This document shows positions 1 through 12,476 of a stretch of 41,690 nucleotides of DNA, in pieces. This DNA comes from an uncultured Geobacteraceae bacterium. Lineage in GTDB: Bacteria > Desulfobacterota > Desulfuromonadia > Geobacterales > Pseudopelobacteraceae. The first letter of the stretch is position 1; each line of letters starts with the position of its first letter. A model generated the notes under the pieces. The model made no database searches. It was not told the DNA's origin and worked only from the letters and a program-made list of their open reading frames with translations. A program made the position numbers and the translations under genes. The stretch spans positions 1 to 41,690 of the forward strand of contig CAIYDX010000227.1 in assembly GCA_903925005.1 (NCBI GenBank), read 5' to 3'.

Positions 1-65
1 CTTATCCGACCGGCTTGCATAAAATGCGCCCTCTTTTGCGTTTACAACCTGAAGGAAAGAAACTA

Positions 66-815
66 TTAGAAGCTGACGGCGGCCTTGAGCGAGTAAATCG
101 GGCGTACCGCATATTCAAGCTCGGCGGTTACGTTAAACAGCGGCAGCGGAGATATTTTAACCCCTCCAAAAAAACGGGGTACTGTGCTGCTTTCATTGCT
201 AAGGATTTGCGTTTGCACCGACGGTGATTTCAAATTCCCTCTCGCCTCACTGTTTATCCACAACAGGCCGGCTCCCGCATATGGGGTGAGAAACAGAAAC
301 CCCTTGCTGACCGATGCGTCAAGTCCATAGGTCTGCAGGTCAAGATCGTTTACGCCGGCCAATTTAGTATAGGTACCCCGGACGCCAACTGATGGGGTGG
401 TAATACCGCCGTCAAGAATGGACTTGCTAAGCTCCGCCCCGTATACTTTTACGTTGCTCCCCGGCACGTACGAATACATGGCGCCGATATCAAATCCCAA
501 AGGGAGACCTTTCCGTACCCGTAGTGTAGGTATTGCCAGGAATGACGGGGCATCGTTGTTGAATGCCGACTGCCAGTAGTTGCTGTTTTTGATGGCAACG
601 GCAGATACTTCGATGGCTGCGTCGAAACCGGTAATGCCGAGCGACTCGGCCGGAGCCAGGTTTCTGTAGCCGATTGCGGCACCAGCCTCTTTGCTCAGGT
701 TTCTGAAGTCGTCCTGGCTTATCGATTTAACAAAACTGATGTCTCCTGCTACCGCCGGTGAAGCTGCAAAAGCCAGCGCCGCTGCAATCACTCCGCATAG
801 TAATGTCTTTTTCAT
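66..815 (-). CDS. Outer-membrane beta-barrel-like protein, function unknown
   Basis: A 249-residue protein with a clear signal peptide: a basic start (MKKT), a hydrophobic core and a cleavage-like SPAVAG at about residues 19-24. The mature part is rich in alternating polar/hydrophobic stretches and glycine/aromatic residues, and it ends in phenylalanine, as is usual for proteins inserted by the BAM complex. I infer an outer-membrane beta-barrel, perhaps 8-12 strands. No specific family was recognised, so no substrate is proposed. A strong ribosome site (AAAGGAGG) sits just upstream of the ATG. The gene is transcribed away from the secretion ATPase gene; the 227-bp gap between them must hold both promoters, but I see no convincing -35/-10 pair there. 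Confidence 0.8.
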   Translation of the reverse strand: MKKTLLCGVIAAALAFAASPAVAGDISFVKSISQDDFRNLSKEAGAAIGYRNLAPAESLGITGFDAAIEVSAVAIKNSNYWQSAFNNDAPSFLAIPTLRVRKGLPLGFDIGAMYSYVPGSNVKVYGAELSKSILDGGITTPSVGVRGTYTKLAGVNDLDLQTYGLDASVSKGFLFLTPYAGAGLLWINSEARGNLKSPSVQTQILSNESSTVPRFFGGVKISPLPLFNVTAELEYAVRPIYSLKAAVSF

Positions 816-1042
816 GTAAACCTCCTTTTAATTGTAATTGTGGCAGTGTATCAAAGCAGGAGCCGGGGGTCAATCTCCCATCTGCAATCTGTGCTGTGAA
901 GAGTTCTATTTATGTAATAACTTGTTCACTCGCTGGTGTGTTGCCATGAAACGCTATAAAAAACCTGTAGAAACCGGACAAAATGCCGATGGATTAAAGA
1001 CATCCATATAGTAAAATTCAAGCCGGTGATTAAGGGCATGGC

Positions 1043-1459
1043 GTGGCAAAAACTGCAGAGATTAAAATACCGGATGATATCGAGTTCCGCGTCATCGGAA
1101 ATGCGTTTGGGCTGCTGATCGCTTCGGCAGGTCTGTTGGTCGGAGAAATGGTCCGCCAGCGCAGTTTTGACTACTGGATGGATGACATTGTCCCTTTAAT
1201 TTTGCTTATCTGGATGGGGTTCGGGCTGTTCAGGAACTTTATATCGACGATGATGCTTTATCAGGACGCGCCTTCCCAAAGGCATCACCCCGCTGCCGGC
1301 GCGTCTCATATACAGGGTGAACGGGTCATCGCCGGACAGATACCGGCAAAATCGGGTTTCAAGCCGAGCTACACACCTGAGCAGGTTGTAGAGCAGGTTG
1401 CCAGGCGTATCGAGGCTCAGAAAGCGGAAGTGCTGAAGAAGACTAAACCTAAGGATTGA
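1043..1459 (+). CDS. Small membrane protein upstream of the secretion ATPase
   Basis: A 138-residue protein starting at GTG, with AAGGG about 7 bases upstream; the ATG at 1038 is out of frame. Two hydrophobic stretches (about residues 20-36 and 50-72, the second containing LILLIWMGFGLF) suggest a membrane hairpin. They are followed by a polar, basic C-terminal tail rich in Lys and Glu, probably cytoplasmic. Its stop codon touches or overlaps the start of the GspE-type ATPase gene, so the two are probably translated together. I do not recognise the family. A role as a membrane partner of the ATPase is inferred only from position. Confidence 0.75.
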   Translation: MAKTAEIKIPDDIEFRVIGNAFGLLIASAGLLVGEMVRQRSFDYWMDDIVPLILLIWMGFGLFRNFISTMMLYQDAPSQRHHPAAGASHIQGERVIAGQIPAKSGFKPSYTPEQVVEQVARRIEAQKAEVLKKTKPKD

Positions 1460-1467
1460 CGGGGATT

Positions 1468-3258
1468 ATGACGGAGTCGAAAAAACTCACGTTTGAAAAT
1501 TTGGCTTACCTGATGGAACGCCGCGGGCTGCTGTCCAAAGAGCAGCTTCGCGAGGTACTGTCACGCGGAAAAGCTCAGGAATCACGTCTGTTCACTCGCA
1601 ATAATTCAGGCACCTTTCGAAGAAGCGGTAGCAGTACCGAATTTGTTTCTCCTGCCGAAGTCCTCGCTTCATTCAATCTCGAAATTCCCGGATCGCAGAA
1701 AACCCTGCTTTCGGAAGATCTCATTACCGATGCGTTGGCTTCAGCCACAGGGCTCCCATATTATAAAATCGATCCTCTCAAGCTTGATATGCATGTTGTA
1801 ACCGATCATATTCCCCGCCAGTTCGCTCTCAAAAACCTGATCGTCGCCGTCGAGGAGTCAAACGGCATCATAACCGTGGCCGTGGCTGATCCATTCAATG
1901 AGGCTGTCATCAACGAACTGTCATTAGCCAGACGCCTGAAAATCAAGCGCGTACTCAGCTCTAAAAACGATATTCTCAAGATATTGCGCGAATTTTACGG
2001 ATTCCGTGCCTCGGTTGTCGCCGCGGAGGAAGAGGCTTCCGCAGCGGTAGACCTGGGGAATCTGGAACAGTTCTTTAAACTTAAAGGACATCAGGAGATC
2101 GAGGGGACCGACAAGCATGTGGTGTCTGCCGTTGATTTTCTTCTCAATTACGCATTCGACCAGCACGCCAGCGATATCCACATTGAGCCGAAGCGTGAAA
2201 CTTCGCTGATACGATTCCGCATCGACGGAGTAATGCACAACATTCATATCATTCCAAAACCTCTGCATGCCCCTATCGTCTCGCGCATCAAAATGCTTTC
2301 CCGCATGGATCTGGCCGAAAAACGGCGCCCTCAGGACGGCCGCATCAAGACCAACTTCAACAACAAGGATATCGAACTGCGCGTATCGACCGTTCCGGTC
2401 GCCTTCGGTGAAAAGGTGGTCATAAGGGTTTTCGATCCGGACATTTTGCTGCAGCATCTTGACAATATGGGGTTTTATCCGCGTGAACTGGCGCTCTACA
2501 ACTCCTTCCTGCGTCGCCCTAACGGCATCATACTGGTGACCGGTCCGACCGGCAGCGGTAAGACGACCACCCTCTATTCTTCGCTAAGATCGCTCTCTTC
2601 TCCGGAGGTTAACATCGTTACGGTTGAGGATCCGATTGAGATGGTCATGGAAGAGTTCAACCAGATCGGTGTGCAGCAGAACATTGGCGTCGGTTTCGAC
2701 ACGGTTCTGCGCAATATCCTCCGCCAGGATCCGGACATCATCATGATCGGCGAAATCCGCGACCGCGAAACGGCGGAGAATGCCGTACAGGCAGCCTTGA
2801 CCGGACATCTGGTCCTTTCCACGCTGCATACCAACGATTCGGCATCTACCATCATACGACTCCTGGATCTTGGCGTTCCGCCGTTCCTGATTTCTGCTAC
2901 TCTCCTGGGTGTCGTCGCCCAGCGTCTGGTGCGTAAAATCTGTCCAAACTGCAAAAAAGTCCGCACTCTTTCTGCTGACGAATGCAATTACCTGCAGTTG
3001 ACGGAGAACCCTTATGTCGTGTGGGAAGGAGAGGGGTGCAAGGAGTGTCGCGGTACCGGGTACAAGGGGCGCAGCGGTCTGTTTGAAGTCATGGATATGA
3101 ATGATGGCTTGAAAACATTGGTGACAGGTTCAGTAGAACTTGCAAAAGTCTCTGCCGCCGCCAGGCAGGAAGGGCTTGTCTCTCTGCGGGAAATTGCCAT
3201 CAAAAAGATGCTTGAAGGGGTGACGACCTACGAGGAAGTCATTTCCATGACAGGATAG
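1468..3258 (+). CDS. Type II secretion / type IV pilus assembly ATPase (GspE/PilB family)
   Basis: A cytoplasmic hexameric ATPase of the GspE/PilB superfamily, which powers pilin or pseudopilin assembly. An N-terminal T2SSE_N-like domain (about residues 60-190) precedes the motor domain. The motor has Walker A GPTGSGKTTT near residue 358, the Walker B/Asp-box region GEIRDRETA near 427, and a zinc-binding tetracysteine module (CPNC near 491, CKEC near 524). All key residues are present, and the length (596 aa) is normal. An in-frame TTG at 1456 would add four residues; I prefer the ATG at 1468 because a GGGG lies before it. No gspF or gspG follows: the next gene is convergent and only 2 bp away. 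The partner components must lie elsewhere, so I cannot decide between secretion and pilus function. Confidence 0.9.
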   Translation: MTESKKLTFENLAYLMERRGLLSKEQLREVLSRGKAQESRLFTRNNSGTFRRSGSSTEFVSPAEVLASFNLEIPGSQKTLLSEDLITDALASATGLPYYKIDPLKLDMHVVTDHIPRQFALKNLIVAVEESNGIITVAVADPFNEAVINELSLARRLKIKRVLSSKNDILKILREFYGFRASVVAAEEEASAAVDLGNLEQFFKLKGHQEIEGTDKHVVSAVDFLLNYAFDQHASDIHIEPKRETSLIRFRIDGVMHNIHIIPKPLHAPIVSRIKMLSRMDLAEKRRPQDGRIKTNFNNKDIELRVSTVPVAFGEKVVIRVFDPDILLQHLDNMGFYPRELALYNSFLRRPNGIILVTGPTGSGKTTTLYSSLRSLSSPEVNIVTVEDPIEMVMEEFNQIGVQQNIGVGFDTVLRNILRQDPDIIMIGEIRDRETAENAVQAALTGHLVLSTLHTNDSASTIIRLLDLGVPPFLISATLLGVVAQRLVRKICPNCKKVRTLSADECNYLQLTENPYVVWEGEGCKECRGTGYKGRSGLFEVMDMNDGLKTLVTGSVELAKVSAAARQEGLVSLREIAIKKMLEGVTTYEEVISMTG

Positions 3259-3260
3259 GC

Positions 3261-4514
3261 TTACTTTATTGTTTTTTTCAATGCCGCCGCAGGTTTTGTC
3301 GGCGCTTTTGTTCCTGCCATGTAGTTGGCGACAAAAATAAACTCGTCAATATAGTCCCGCACACCGTCGTTATTGAAATCGTGCAGAGGGGCTGTCGTTG
3401 TTCCAACCTCATTGAGAAATCTGTTCCAGCCACGTTCGTCGAGAGGCAACGCTGTTTTTATCGGTGGGGCCACGGTAAGTGGGTATTCAAACTCATCGGC
3501 TCCGGCAATGATTGTAACGGAAGCCCTGAGAACGCCCCGCTTTGGCAAAACTTCTACTATCCAGCGATCTTTGCTCTGATTATCCCTTTTGAAAGAAACC
3601 AGTGTGCCGCCATTTACGGCAAAATTCGGTGAACTGCCTATGCCCGGCGGAATGCCGATGGTCAGGATAGCTTTGCTTTGCCCATCGCTCAGCAGGACTG
3701 CCGGTTCCTGGCGGACAGTCTGGGAAACCTTCTTGTCAAAAAGCGCCACCACGGCGGAGAAGCTTTTGCTGCCGGTGTACTGCTGGAATCGATCTAAAAT
3801 CCCCTTGTAGGTGACATATTGCTTCGTTTCTTCCGGTTTTGCATCGGTAGCCGGATTGCCGGAGGGTTGGGGCTGCTCGGCAATTTTGGCGGGGATCTGC
3901 TCACCGCTGATTGCAGGAGCGGCTGAAGCTGGTGCTGGCGGTGAAGCGGGTTGCTGTTGCTGCTCTATCGGAATTGTGACCGCTCCAAGGTAGGTCGGCG
4001 TTGCACCCGTGACTGTGCCGGTTGTTGCTGGCGACTGTACCGGCTGATTGGTCGTGCTGTTTGGAGTCGATGCTATTGTATCGCTTGACTGATTGCCGGC
4101 GGAATAGCTTATTGGTGCACCGTTTTTGTCGATCAGGGCGGGTGTTGAGAGCGTGGGGAGTGGGGCTGAAGCCTTTTTTGAAGCAAAGACAATGGTCGCA
4201 ATCTGGCCACTCCCGGAAAAAGAGTTTGAGCTGATAATGGCAATTTTGATGAGGCCGGGGATCGAGGTGTTTGCAGCAAGCATGGCACCGGATACAAGAC
4301 CCCCTTGAGTTACCGTCGGTATAGCCAGTGAAGCAGCATCATAACTGATATCCAGCTGAATGCCGGCTACGCCGTTCATCTCGTTGCCCTGAACGGTATA
4401 AGATGAGCTTCCGGATTGGACGATTGACACGGTAGCCGCAAATGCCGCGGCTGACCAGGATATTACCAACAGTATTGCGGCAAGCAGCAGCCTGCATAAC
4501 GGCAACCGGTACAT
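3261..4514 (-). CDS. Secreted cohesin-domain protein with C-terminal dockerin-like calcium loop
   Basis: A 417-residue exported protein. Residues 1-26 are a signal peptide ending near SAAAFA. Residues about 28-135 look like a cohesin fold: beta-rich, containing GVAGIQLDISYD and a conserved-looking GSGQIATIVF. A Pro/Ala/Gln/Thr-rich linker covers about 140-235. A second beta-rich domain follows (about 255-365), and near residue 380 there is a calcium-loop motif DFNNDGVRDYID, with acidic or Asn residues at the 1, 3, 5, 9 and 12 positions as in dockerin/EF-hand loops. Cohesin-like domains occur in non-cellulosomal bacteria, often next to type II secretion genes. The gene is convergent with the secretion ATPase. 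An AAGGAG ribosome site precedes the ATG. The role is unknown; surface assembly or secretion is inferred. Confidence 0.82.
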   Translation of the reverse strand: MYRLPLCRLLLAAILLVISWSAAAFAATVSIVQSGSSSYTVQGNEMNGVAGIQLDISYDAASLAIPTVTQGGLVSGAMLAANTSIPGLIKIAIISSNSFSGSGQIATIVFASKKASAPLPTLSTPALIDKNGAPISYSAGNQSSDTIASTPNSTTNQPVQSPATTGTVTGATPTYLGAVTIPIEQQQQPASPPAPASAAPAISGEQIPAKIAEQPQPSGNPATDAKPEETKQYVTYKGILDRFQQYTGSKSFSAVVALFDKKVSQTVRQEPAVLLSDGQSKAILTIGIPPGIGSSPNFAVNGGTLVSFKRDNQSKDRWIVEVLPKRGVLRASVTIIAGADEFEYPLTVAPPIKTALPLDERGWNRFLNEVGTTTAPLHDFNNDGVRDYIDEFIFVANYMAGTKAPTKPAAALKKTIK

Positions 4515-4591
4515 GGAAAGCTCCTTGAACGTTTTCGTTGACTATAATCGAGTTAATCATTTCATACAAGAATCAAAAAGCGTCAAGTTTC

Positions 4592-4625
4592 ATTGTCAAC
4601 CCATTGTTTGTGGTGGGTTGACAAT
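4592..4625. promoter_or_regulatory. BirA (biotin repressor) operator upstream of bioB
   Basis: Perfect 12-bp inverted repeat: ATTGTCAACCCA at 4592-4603 and TGGGTTGACAAT at 4614-4625, separated by 10 bp. Written as half-sites it is TTGTCAACC-N14-GGTTGACAA, which matches the bacterial BirA site TTGTAAACC-N14/16-GGTTTACAA apart from one symmetric change. It sits 39 bp before the bioB start and its right arm contains the -35 box, so BirA bound to biotinyl-AMP would block the promoter. Confidence 0.9.
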
Positions 4626-4646
4626 TCCGGTCTGCTGTGGTATCGA
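4618..4646 (+). promoter_or_regulatory. Candidate bioB promoter
   Basis: A perfect -35 TTGACA at 4618-4623 lies within the right arm of the BirA site, with a weak -10 TATCGA at 4641-4646 after 17 bp. The -10 match is only three of six, so the exact start is uncertain. The overlap with the operator fits repression by promoter occlusion. Confidence 0.55.
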
Positions 4647-4664
4647 AATGTCTGGAGGTAGTTT

Positions 4665-8110
<3,446 letters not shown>

Positions 8111-8133
8111 GGTTGCGGGCCTGTAATCAAGGT

Positions 8134-8544
8134 TTACGGAGTGATCATTTTAATCGATGGAAAATAGGTGCGGTAACGTGCGGAGTCCCGAGTCAAAAGC
8201 GTCAATCCCGAAACTGCCGCGTGGGCGCCGATAAAGAAATCCGGCAATGGCGAACGTTTTGTCCCTCCAAGTTTGCGATAGCGTATGAAACACTTCCCGG
8301 CCAGGAAAGCTGCTTCCCATGGCAACGCTCTTCTTTGGAAATAATCCGCAGGCAGGGCTTCCTCCAATTCTTCAATACGTTGAAATCCGATCGAAACTTC
8401 CGCATAGATCACCGGGTTAATGATTAACGAGCAGCGATCGGCCGCCTTTTGCAGTTGAGATGCCGACCATTCATACCACTGCGCGTCCTCCTCCAGAATA
8501 TCAAGCAGAACGTTGCTATCCACAAGCACGTCTCCCGCTATCAA
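8134..8544 (-). CDS. vapC: PIN-domain ribonuclease toxin (VapC family)
   Basis: A 136-residue PIN-domain protein. The acidic residues that bind metal in VapC nucleases are visible: Asp9 in VLVDSNVLLD, Glu in NPVIYAEVSIGF (about residue 49), Asp in LPDFFIGAHA (about 100) and Asp in LLTRDSARY near the C terminus. VapC enzymes cleave tRNA or rRNA and are inhibited by VapB. The start overlaps the last bases of the AbrB-like antitoxin gene (ATGA type), the usual arrangement. The target RNA cannot be predicted. It lies only 23 bp from the SulP gene in the same direction. Confidence 0.9.
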   Translation of the reverse strand: MIAGDVLVDSNVLLDILEEDAQWYEWSASQLQKAADRCSLIINPVIYAEVSIGFQRIEELEEALPADYFQRRALPWEAAFLAGKCFIRYRKLGGTKRSPLPDFFIGAHAAVSGLTLLTRDSARYRTYFPSIKMITP

Positions 8545-8771
8545 TCTTCACCTCTCGTGAAAGCCATTATTTCGTCGGTTGTCATCTTTACGGTGGCACG
8601 TCCGCGCAAGGTTTCAATCACTCTTTTTCCCCTGCCGGTTTCTCCCGTAACCGTACGCAAAATTACCGTATTCCCCTCCACCACAAATTCAACCTCGCTT
8701 TGGGGAAATATCCCCAGGCGTTGGCGAACGCTGCGCGGTATTGTTACCTGACCCTTGCTGGTTACCCGCAT
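8541..8771 (-). CDS. vapB: AbrB/MazE-type antitoxin (VapB family)
   Basis: A 76-residue SpoVT/AbrB-fold DNA-binding protein. The N-terminal swapped-hairpin motif is plain: VTSKGQVTIPRSVRQRLGI at residues 3-21. The C-terminal part (about 50-76) is the likely toxin-binding tail. It would neutralise the following VapC and, with it, repress its own promoter. AAAGGAG is about 9 bases before the ATG. A strong sigma-70-type promoter and a pair of GTATTAC repeats lie just upstream, as expected for an autoregulated module. Confidence 0.9.
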   Translation of the reverse strand: MRVTSKGQVTIPRSVRQRLGIFPQSEVEFVVEGNTVILRTVTGETGRGKRVIETLRGRATVKMTTDEIMAFTRGED

Positions 8772-8828
8772 GATTTCACAGCTCCTTTCATGACCTCGAT
8801 AAACAGGGTACGTGCCTTACTTGCTGAT

Positions 8829-10313
<1,485 letters not shown>

Positions 10314-10345
10314 TTTCAGATTTTTTATTCTTTGCTACATTTATC

Positions 10346-10380
10346 ACAAACAGCCGCTATCCAGCGGCTGTTTGTATTTT
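10346..10380 (+). terminator. Intrinsic terminator of metY
   Basis: A perfect 13-bp stem, ACAAACAGCCGCT (10346-10358) with AGCGGCTGTTTGT (10363-10375), has a 4-base loop ATCC and is followed by ATTTT. It sits 32 bp after the metY stop. Confidence 0.9.
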
Positions 10381-10509
10381 CATGAGGTGGTCTGTCATTA
10401 CACCTGCCATTAAATCAAAACCCTTGCGCCAAACCCCACCCACGCGGTACATTCCTCTGAACTAATCCGTCAGATACCTTACGATATCAAGGCACGATAG
10501 GAGCCGAAC

Positions 10510-10839
10510 ATGGGCGAACTGGACAAGACACTCATCGAAGAATTGAAGCGCCGCTTGCCGCCGGACGTATTACTGCACATCCGCCGTATGATTCTGTATG
10601 GATCACGTGCTCGTGGGGATGCTGCGGAAGACTCCGACCTCGATCTGGTGGCGTTGGTGGATGAAAACAGCCCGGAGCTCGAACAAAAGCTCGATGAAAT
10701 AGCCTACAGCGTCATGTGGGACCACGACTTCAAGCCGATTATTTCACTCAAGGTGTTTGCGGAAGAACGGTTCCGCGCAGCAGCTGCAAAGGGCCTCTCC
10801 TACTACCGTAACGTGGAGCGTGAGGGGGTGACGGTATGA
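10510..10839 (+). CDS. MNT-type nucleotidyltransferase (antitoxin of MNT/HEPN pair)
   Basis: A 109-residue minimal nucleotidyltransferase of the DNA polymerase beta superfamily. The active-site signature is intact: ILYGSRARGDAAEDSDLDLV (about residues 32-51), giving the GS motif and the two metal-binding aspartates of DLD. In known MNT/HEPN pairs this protein neutralises the HEPN partner, in studied cases by adding AMP groups to it. TAGGAG precedes the ATG by about 7 bases. Its stop overlaps the HEPN start by 4 bp. Functional assignment as antitoxin is from family and context. Confidence 0.87.
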   Translation: MGELDKTLIEELKRRLPPDVLLHIRRMILYGSRARGDAAEDSDLDLVALVDENSPELEQKLDEIAYSVMWDHDFKPIISLKVFAEERFRAAAAKGLSYYRNVEREGVTV

Positions 10840-11216
10840 CGGACGAGGTGTTGCGCTACTTGAACAAGGCTGACCATGCTCTGGTGGTTGCCCGTGACCT
10901 CATGGAACAGGGGCATGTGCCGGATGCGGCCAGCAAGATTTACTACGCCATGTTTTATGCTGCCAAGGCGTTGTTGACCGCCGAAGGGATTGATGTCGTC
11001 AAGCATTCGGCGGTGGAGTCCGCGTTCGGTTATTATTTTGCCAAGCCGGGCCGGATCAATGCCAAATATCACAAGATGCTGATGAATGCCCGAAAGATCC
11101 GGGAAATTGCCGATTACGACATCGATGCTGAAATCGTCGAGCCGGTTGCATCTTTAAAGCTGGGCGAAGGAAGTGAGTTTATTGGCGCGATCAAAACATT
11201 TCTGGGCGTCAGGTAA
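10836..11216 (+). CDS. HEPN-domain protein (toxin of MNT/HEPN pair)
   Basis: A 126-residue all-helical HEPN protein. The N-terminal half carries the typical YYAMFYAAKALL helix, and the C-terminal half has HSAVESAFGYYFAKPG followed by a conserved-looking REIADYD. R-INAKY-H near residues 70-76 fits an RX5H spacing, but this may be coincidence, because this subfamily often uses other residues. HEPN partners of MNT proteins are commonly RNases. ATGA overlap with the upstream nucleotidyltransferase gene indicates coupled translation. Whether it is an active toxin cannot be told from sequence. Confidence 0.85.
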   Translation: MTDEVLRYLNKADHALVVARDLMEQGHVPDAASKIYYAMFYAAKALLTAEGIDVVKHSAVESAFGYYFAKPGRINAKYHKMLMNARKIREIADYDIDAEIVEPVASLKLGEGSEFIGAIKTFLGVR

Positions 11217-11232
11217 CACCCTATAACATCAA

Positions 11233-11308
11233 GGCAAGGTGGCCACGGTTGCAAACCCGCGCTGGCACCAGCGCAAACAGAATGCTCCTTGTGGTTGCCC
11301 TTTTTTTT
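11233..11308 (+). terminator. Structured terminator/possible attenuator between HEPN and queD
   Basis: A run of eight T (11301-11308) follows a folded region: GGCAA at 11233-11237 can pair with TTGCC at 11295-11299, enclosing GGTT-GCA-AACC (11247-11257) and a 7-bp hairpin GCGCTGG/CCAGCGC (11259-11265 and 11268-11274). It could simply end the MNT/HEPN transcript, or act as a regulated leader for queD, whose start is 57 bp further on. No known riboswitch class was matched. Confidence 0.5.
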
Positions 11309-11365
11309 GTGTAGTATTGCCTGAAATGACTGAATTATTTTTTTTGATCAGGGGAGCTGTTTAAA

Positions 11366-11734
11366 ATGTATATGCTGACGATTCGTACCAGTTTTGCTGC
11401 TGCACATAATTTGATAAACTATCAGGGAGATTGTGAGAATCTGCATGGCCACAACTGGAAAGTCGATGTGGCGGTCACGGCGCGGGAATTGGACAAATCC
11501 GGCTTGGGTATCGATTTCAAGATTTTAAAGCGTGACGCCGGTGCGATAATAAACGAACTTGATCATAAATATCTTAACGAAAATCCGGCGTTCAAGAATA
11601 TTTCCCCATCTTCGGAGCATATAGCCAAATACCTTTACGAGCGCATCTCGGAACGCATGAATAACGACAACGTCAAGGTGGATTCAATTACTGTCTGGGA
11701 GTCCGACAACGCGTCCGCACGTTATTATGAGTGA
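11366..11734 (+). CDS. queD: 6-carboxy-5,6,7,8-tetrahydropterin synthase
   Basis: Second step of the queuosine/7-deazaguanine pathway: converts 7,8-dihydroneopterin triphosphate to 6-carboxytetrahydropterin. Zinc ligands His14, His27 and His29 and the catalytic Cys23 are visible in AAHNL and CENLHGHNW. Further conserved motifs are ELDHKYLN and SEHIAKYL, with the final-helix VWES. At 122 residues it is a standard short QueD. GGGAG precedes the ATG. It overlaps queE by 8 bp, so the next pathway step is translated in concert. No queC or queF is present in the window. Confidence 0.94.
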   Translation: MYMLTIRTSFAAAHNLINYQGDCENLHGHNWKVDVAVTARELDKSGLGIDFKILKRDAGAIINELDHKYLNENPAFKNISPSSEHIAKYLYERISERMNNDNVKVDSITVWESDNASARYYE

Positions 11735-12476
11735 ACCGCTGTATATCAGTGAAATATTTTCGTCCATCCAGGGCGAAGGTATGCTGGCCGGGCGCCGGCA
11801 GATTTTTGTGCGGCTGACGGGGTGCAACCTCGACTGTCGCTATTGCGATACTGACTTTGAAAAATCGGATACCGGACGGCTGGAATCTAACCCCGGTTCT
11901 GGCACATTTCTCGATCTTCCTCAGCCGTTGTCGCAGCTTGAGTTATCCGCAATAATCAACGATTGGCAATCCCGGCTGCCTGGTGCACACCATTCGGTAA
12001 GCTTTACCGGCGGAGAACCGCTTCTGTATGCTGAGACCCTTGCCGAATGGTTTCCTGAAATCAGGAAATCTCTTCCGATCCATCTTGAAACAAACGGCAC
12101 ATTGCCCAATGCTCTTCGCCAGGTAAAGAAGTGCGTAGATTATATCAGCATGGATATGAAACTCCCTTCGACTGCCGGCTGTGCCGGGCAGTTGTGGGAT
12201 CAGCATGCGCTGTTTCTTCAAGAGGCGCATGGCAGCGCTGTTTCCGTAAAAGTAGTGGTGGGTGAACTGACGCTTGATAGTGAAATATTGCAGGTGTGTG
12301 ATCTGATCTCGTCGGTCGATGCGGCAATGCCGCTCTTTTTGCAGCCCTTGTCGCTGCCTGACGGCACAGTCGGTGTTGCCGCCGCTCAAATTCTGCATCT
12401 TCAGGAGTTGGCGGCGTCCCGTCTGCCCGATGTACGGGTAATACCGCAAATGCATAACTTATTGGGCGCGCTGTGA
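11727..12476 (+). CDS. queE: 7-carboxy-7-deazaguanine synthase (radical SAM)
   Basis: Radical-SAM enzyme that contracts the QueD product to 7-carboxy-7-deazaguanine. The cluster motif is C33-x3-C37-x2-C40 (GCNLDCRYCDT), without the large loop insertion of some QueE proteins. The N-terminal SEIFSSIQGEGMLAGRR and the SFTGGEPLL motif (SAM-binding GGE) are typical, as is HLETNGTLP. The length is 249 residues. It starts inside queD and its stop overlaps the start of the next gene (GTGA), placing it in a five-gene chain with an unknown gene, rlmD and a TPR gene. Confidence 0.94.
   Translation: MSEPLYISEIFSSIQGEGMLAGRRQIFVRLTGCNLDCRYCDTDFEKSDTGRLESNPGSGTFLDLPQPLSQLELSAIINDWQSRLPGAHHSVSFTGGEPLLYAETLAEWFPEIRKSLPIHLETNGTLPNALRQVKKCVDYISMDMKLPSTAGCAGQLWDQHALFLQEAHGSAVSVKVVVGELTLDSEILQVCDLISSVDAAMPLFLQPLSLPDGTVGVAAAQILHLQELAASRLPDVRVIPQMHNLLGAL

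Noticed and set aside
15-227. 70-codon plus-strand frame at the left edge
   Set aside because: It overlaps the C-terminal half of the beta-barrel gene in antisense and has no supporting signal.
11233-11308. c-di-GMP-I (GEMM) riboswitch before queD
   Set aside because: GCAAACC is present at 11251-11257 and a CGCAAA follows, but the ACGCAAAGCC core and the usual closing stem are missing, so the match is too weak.
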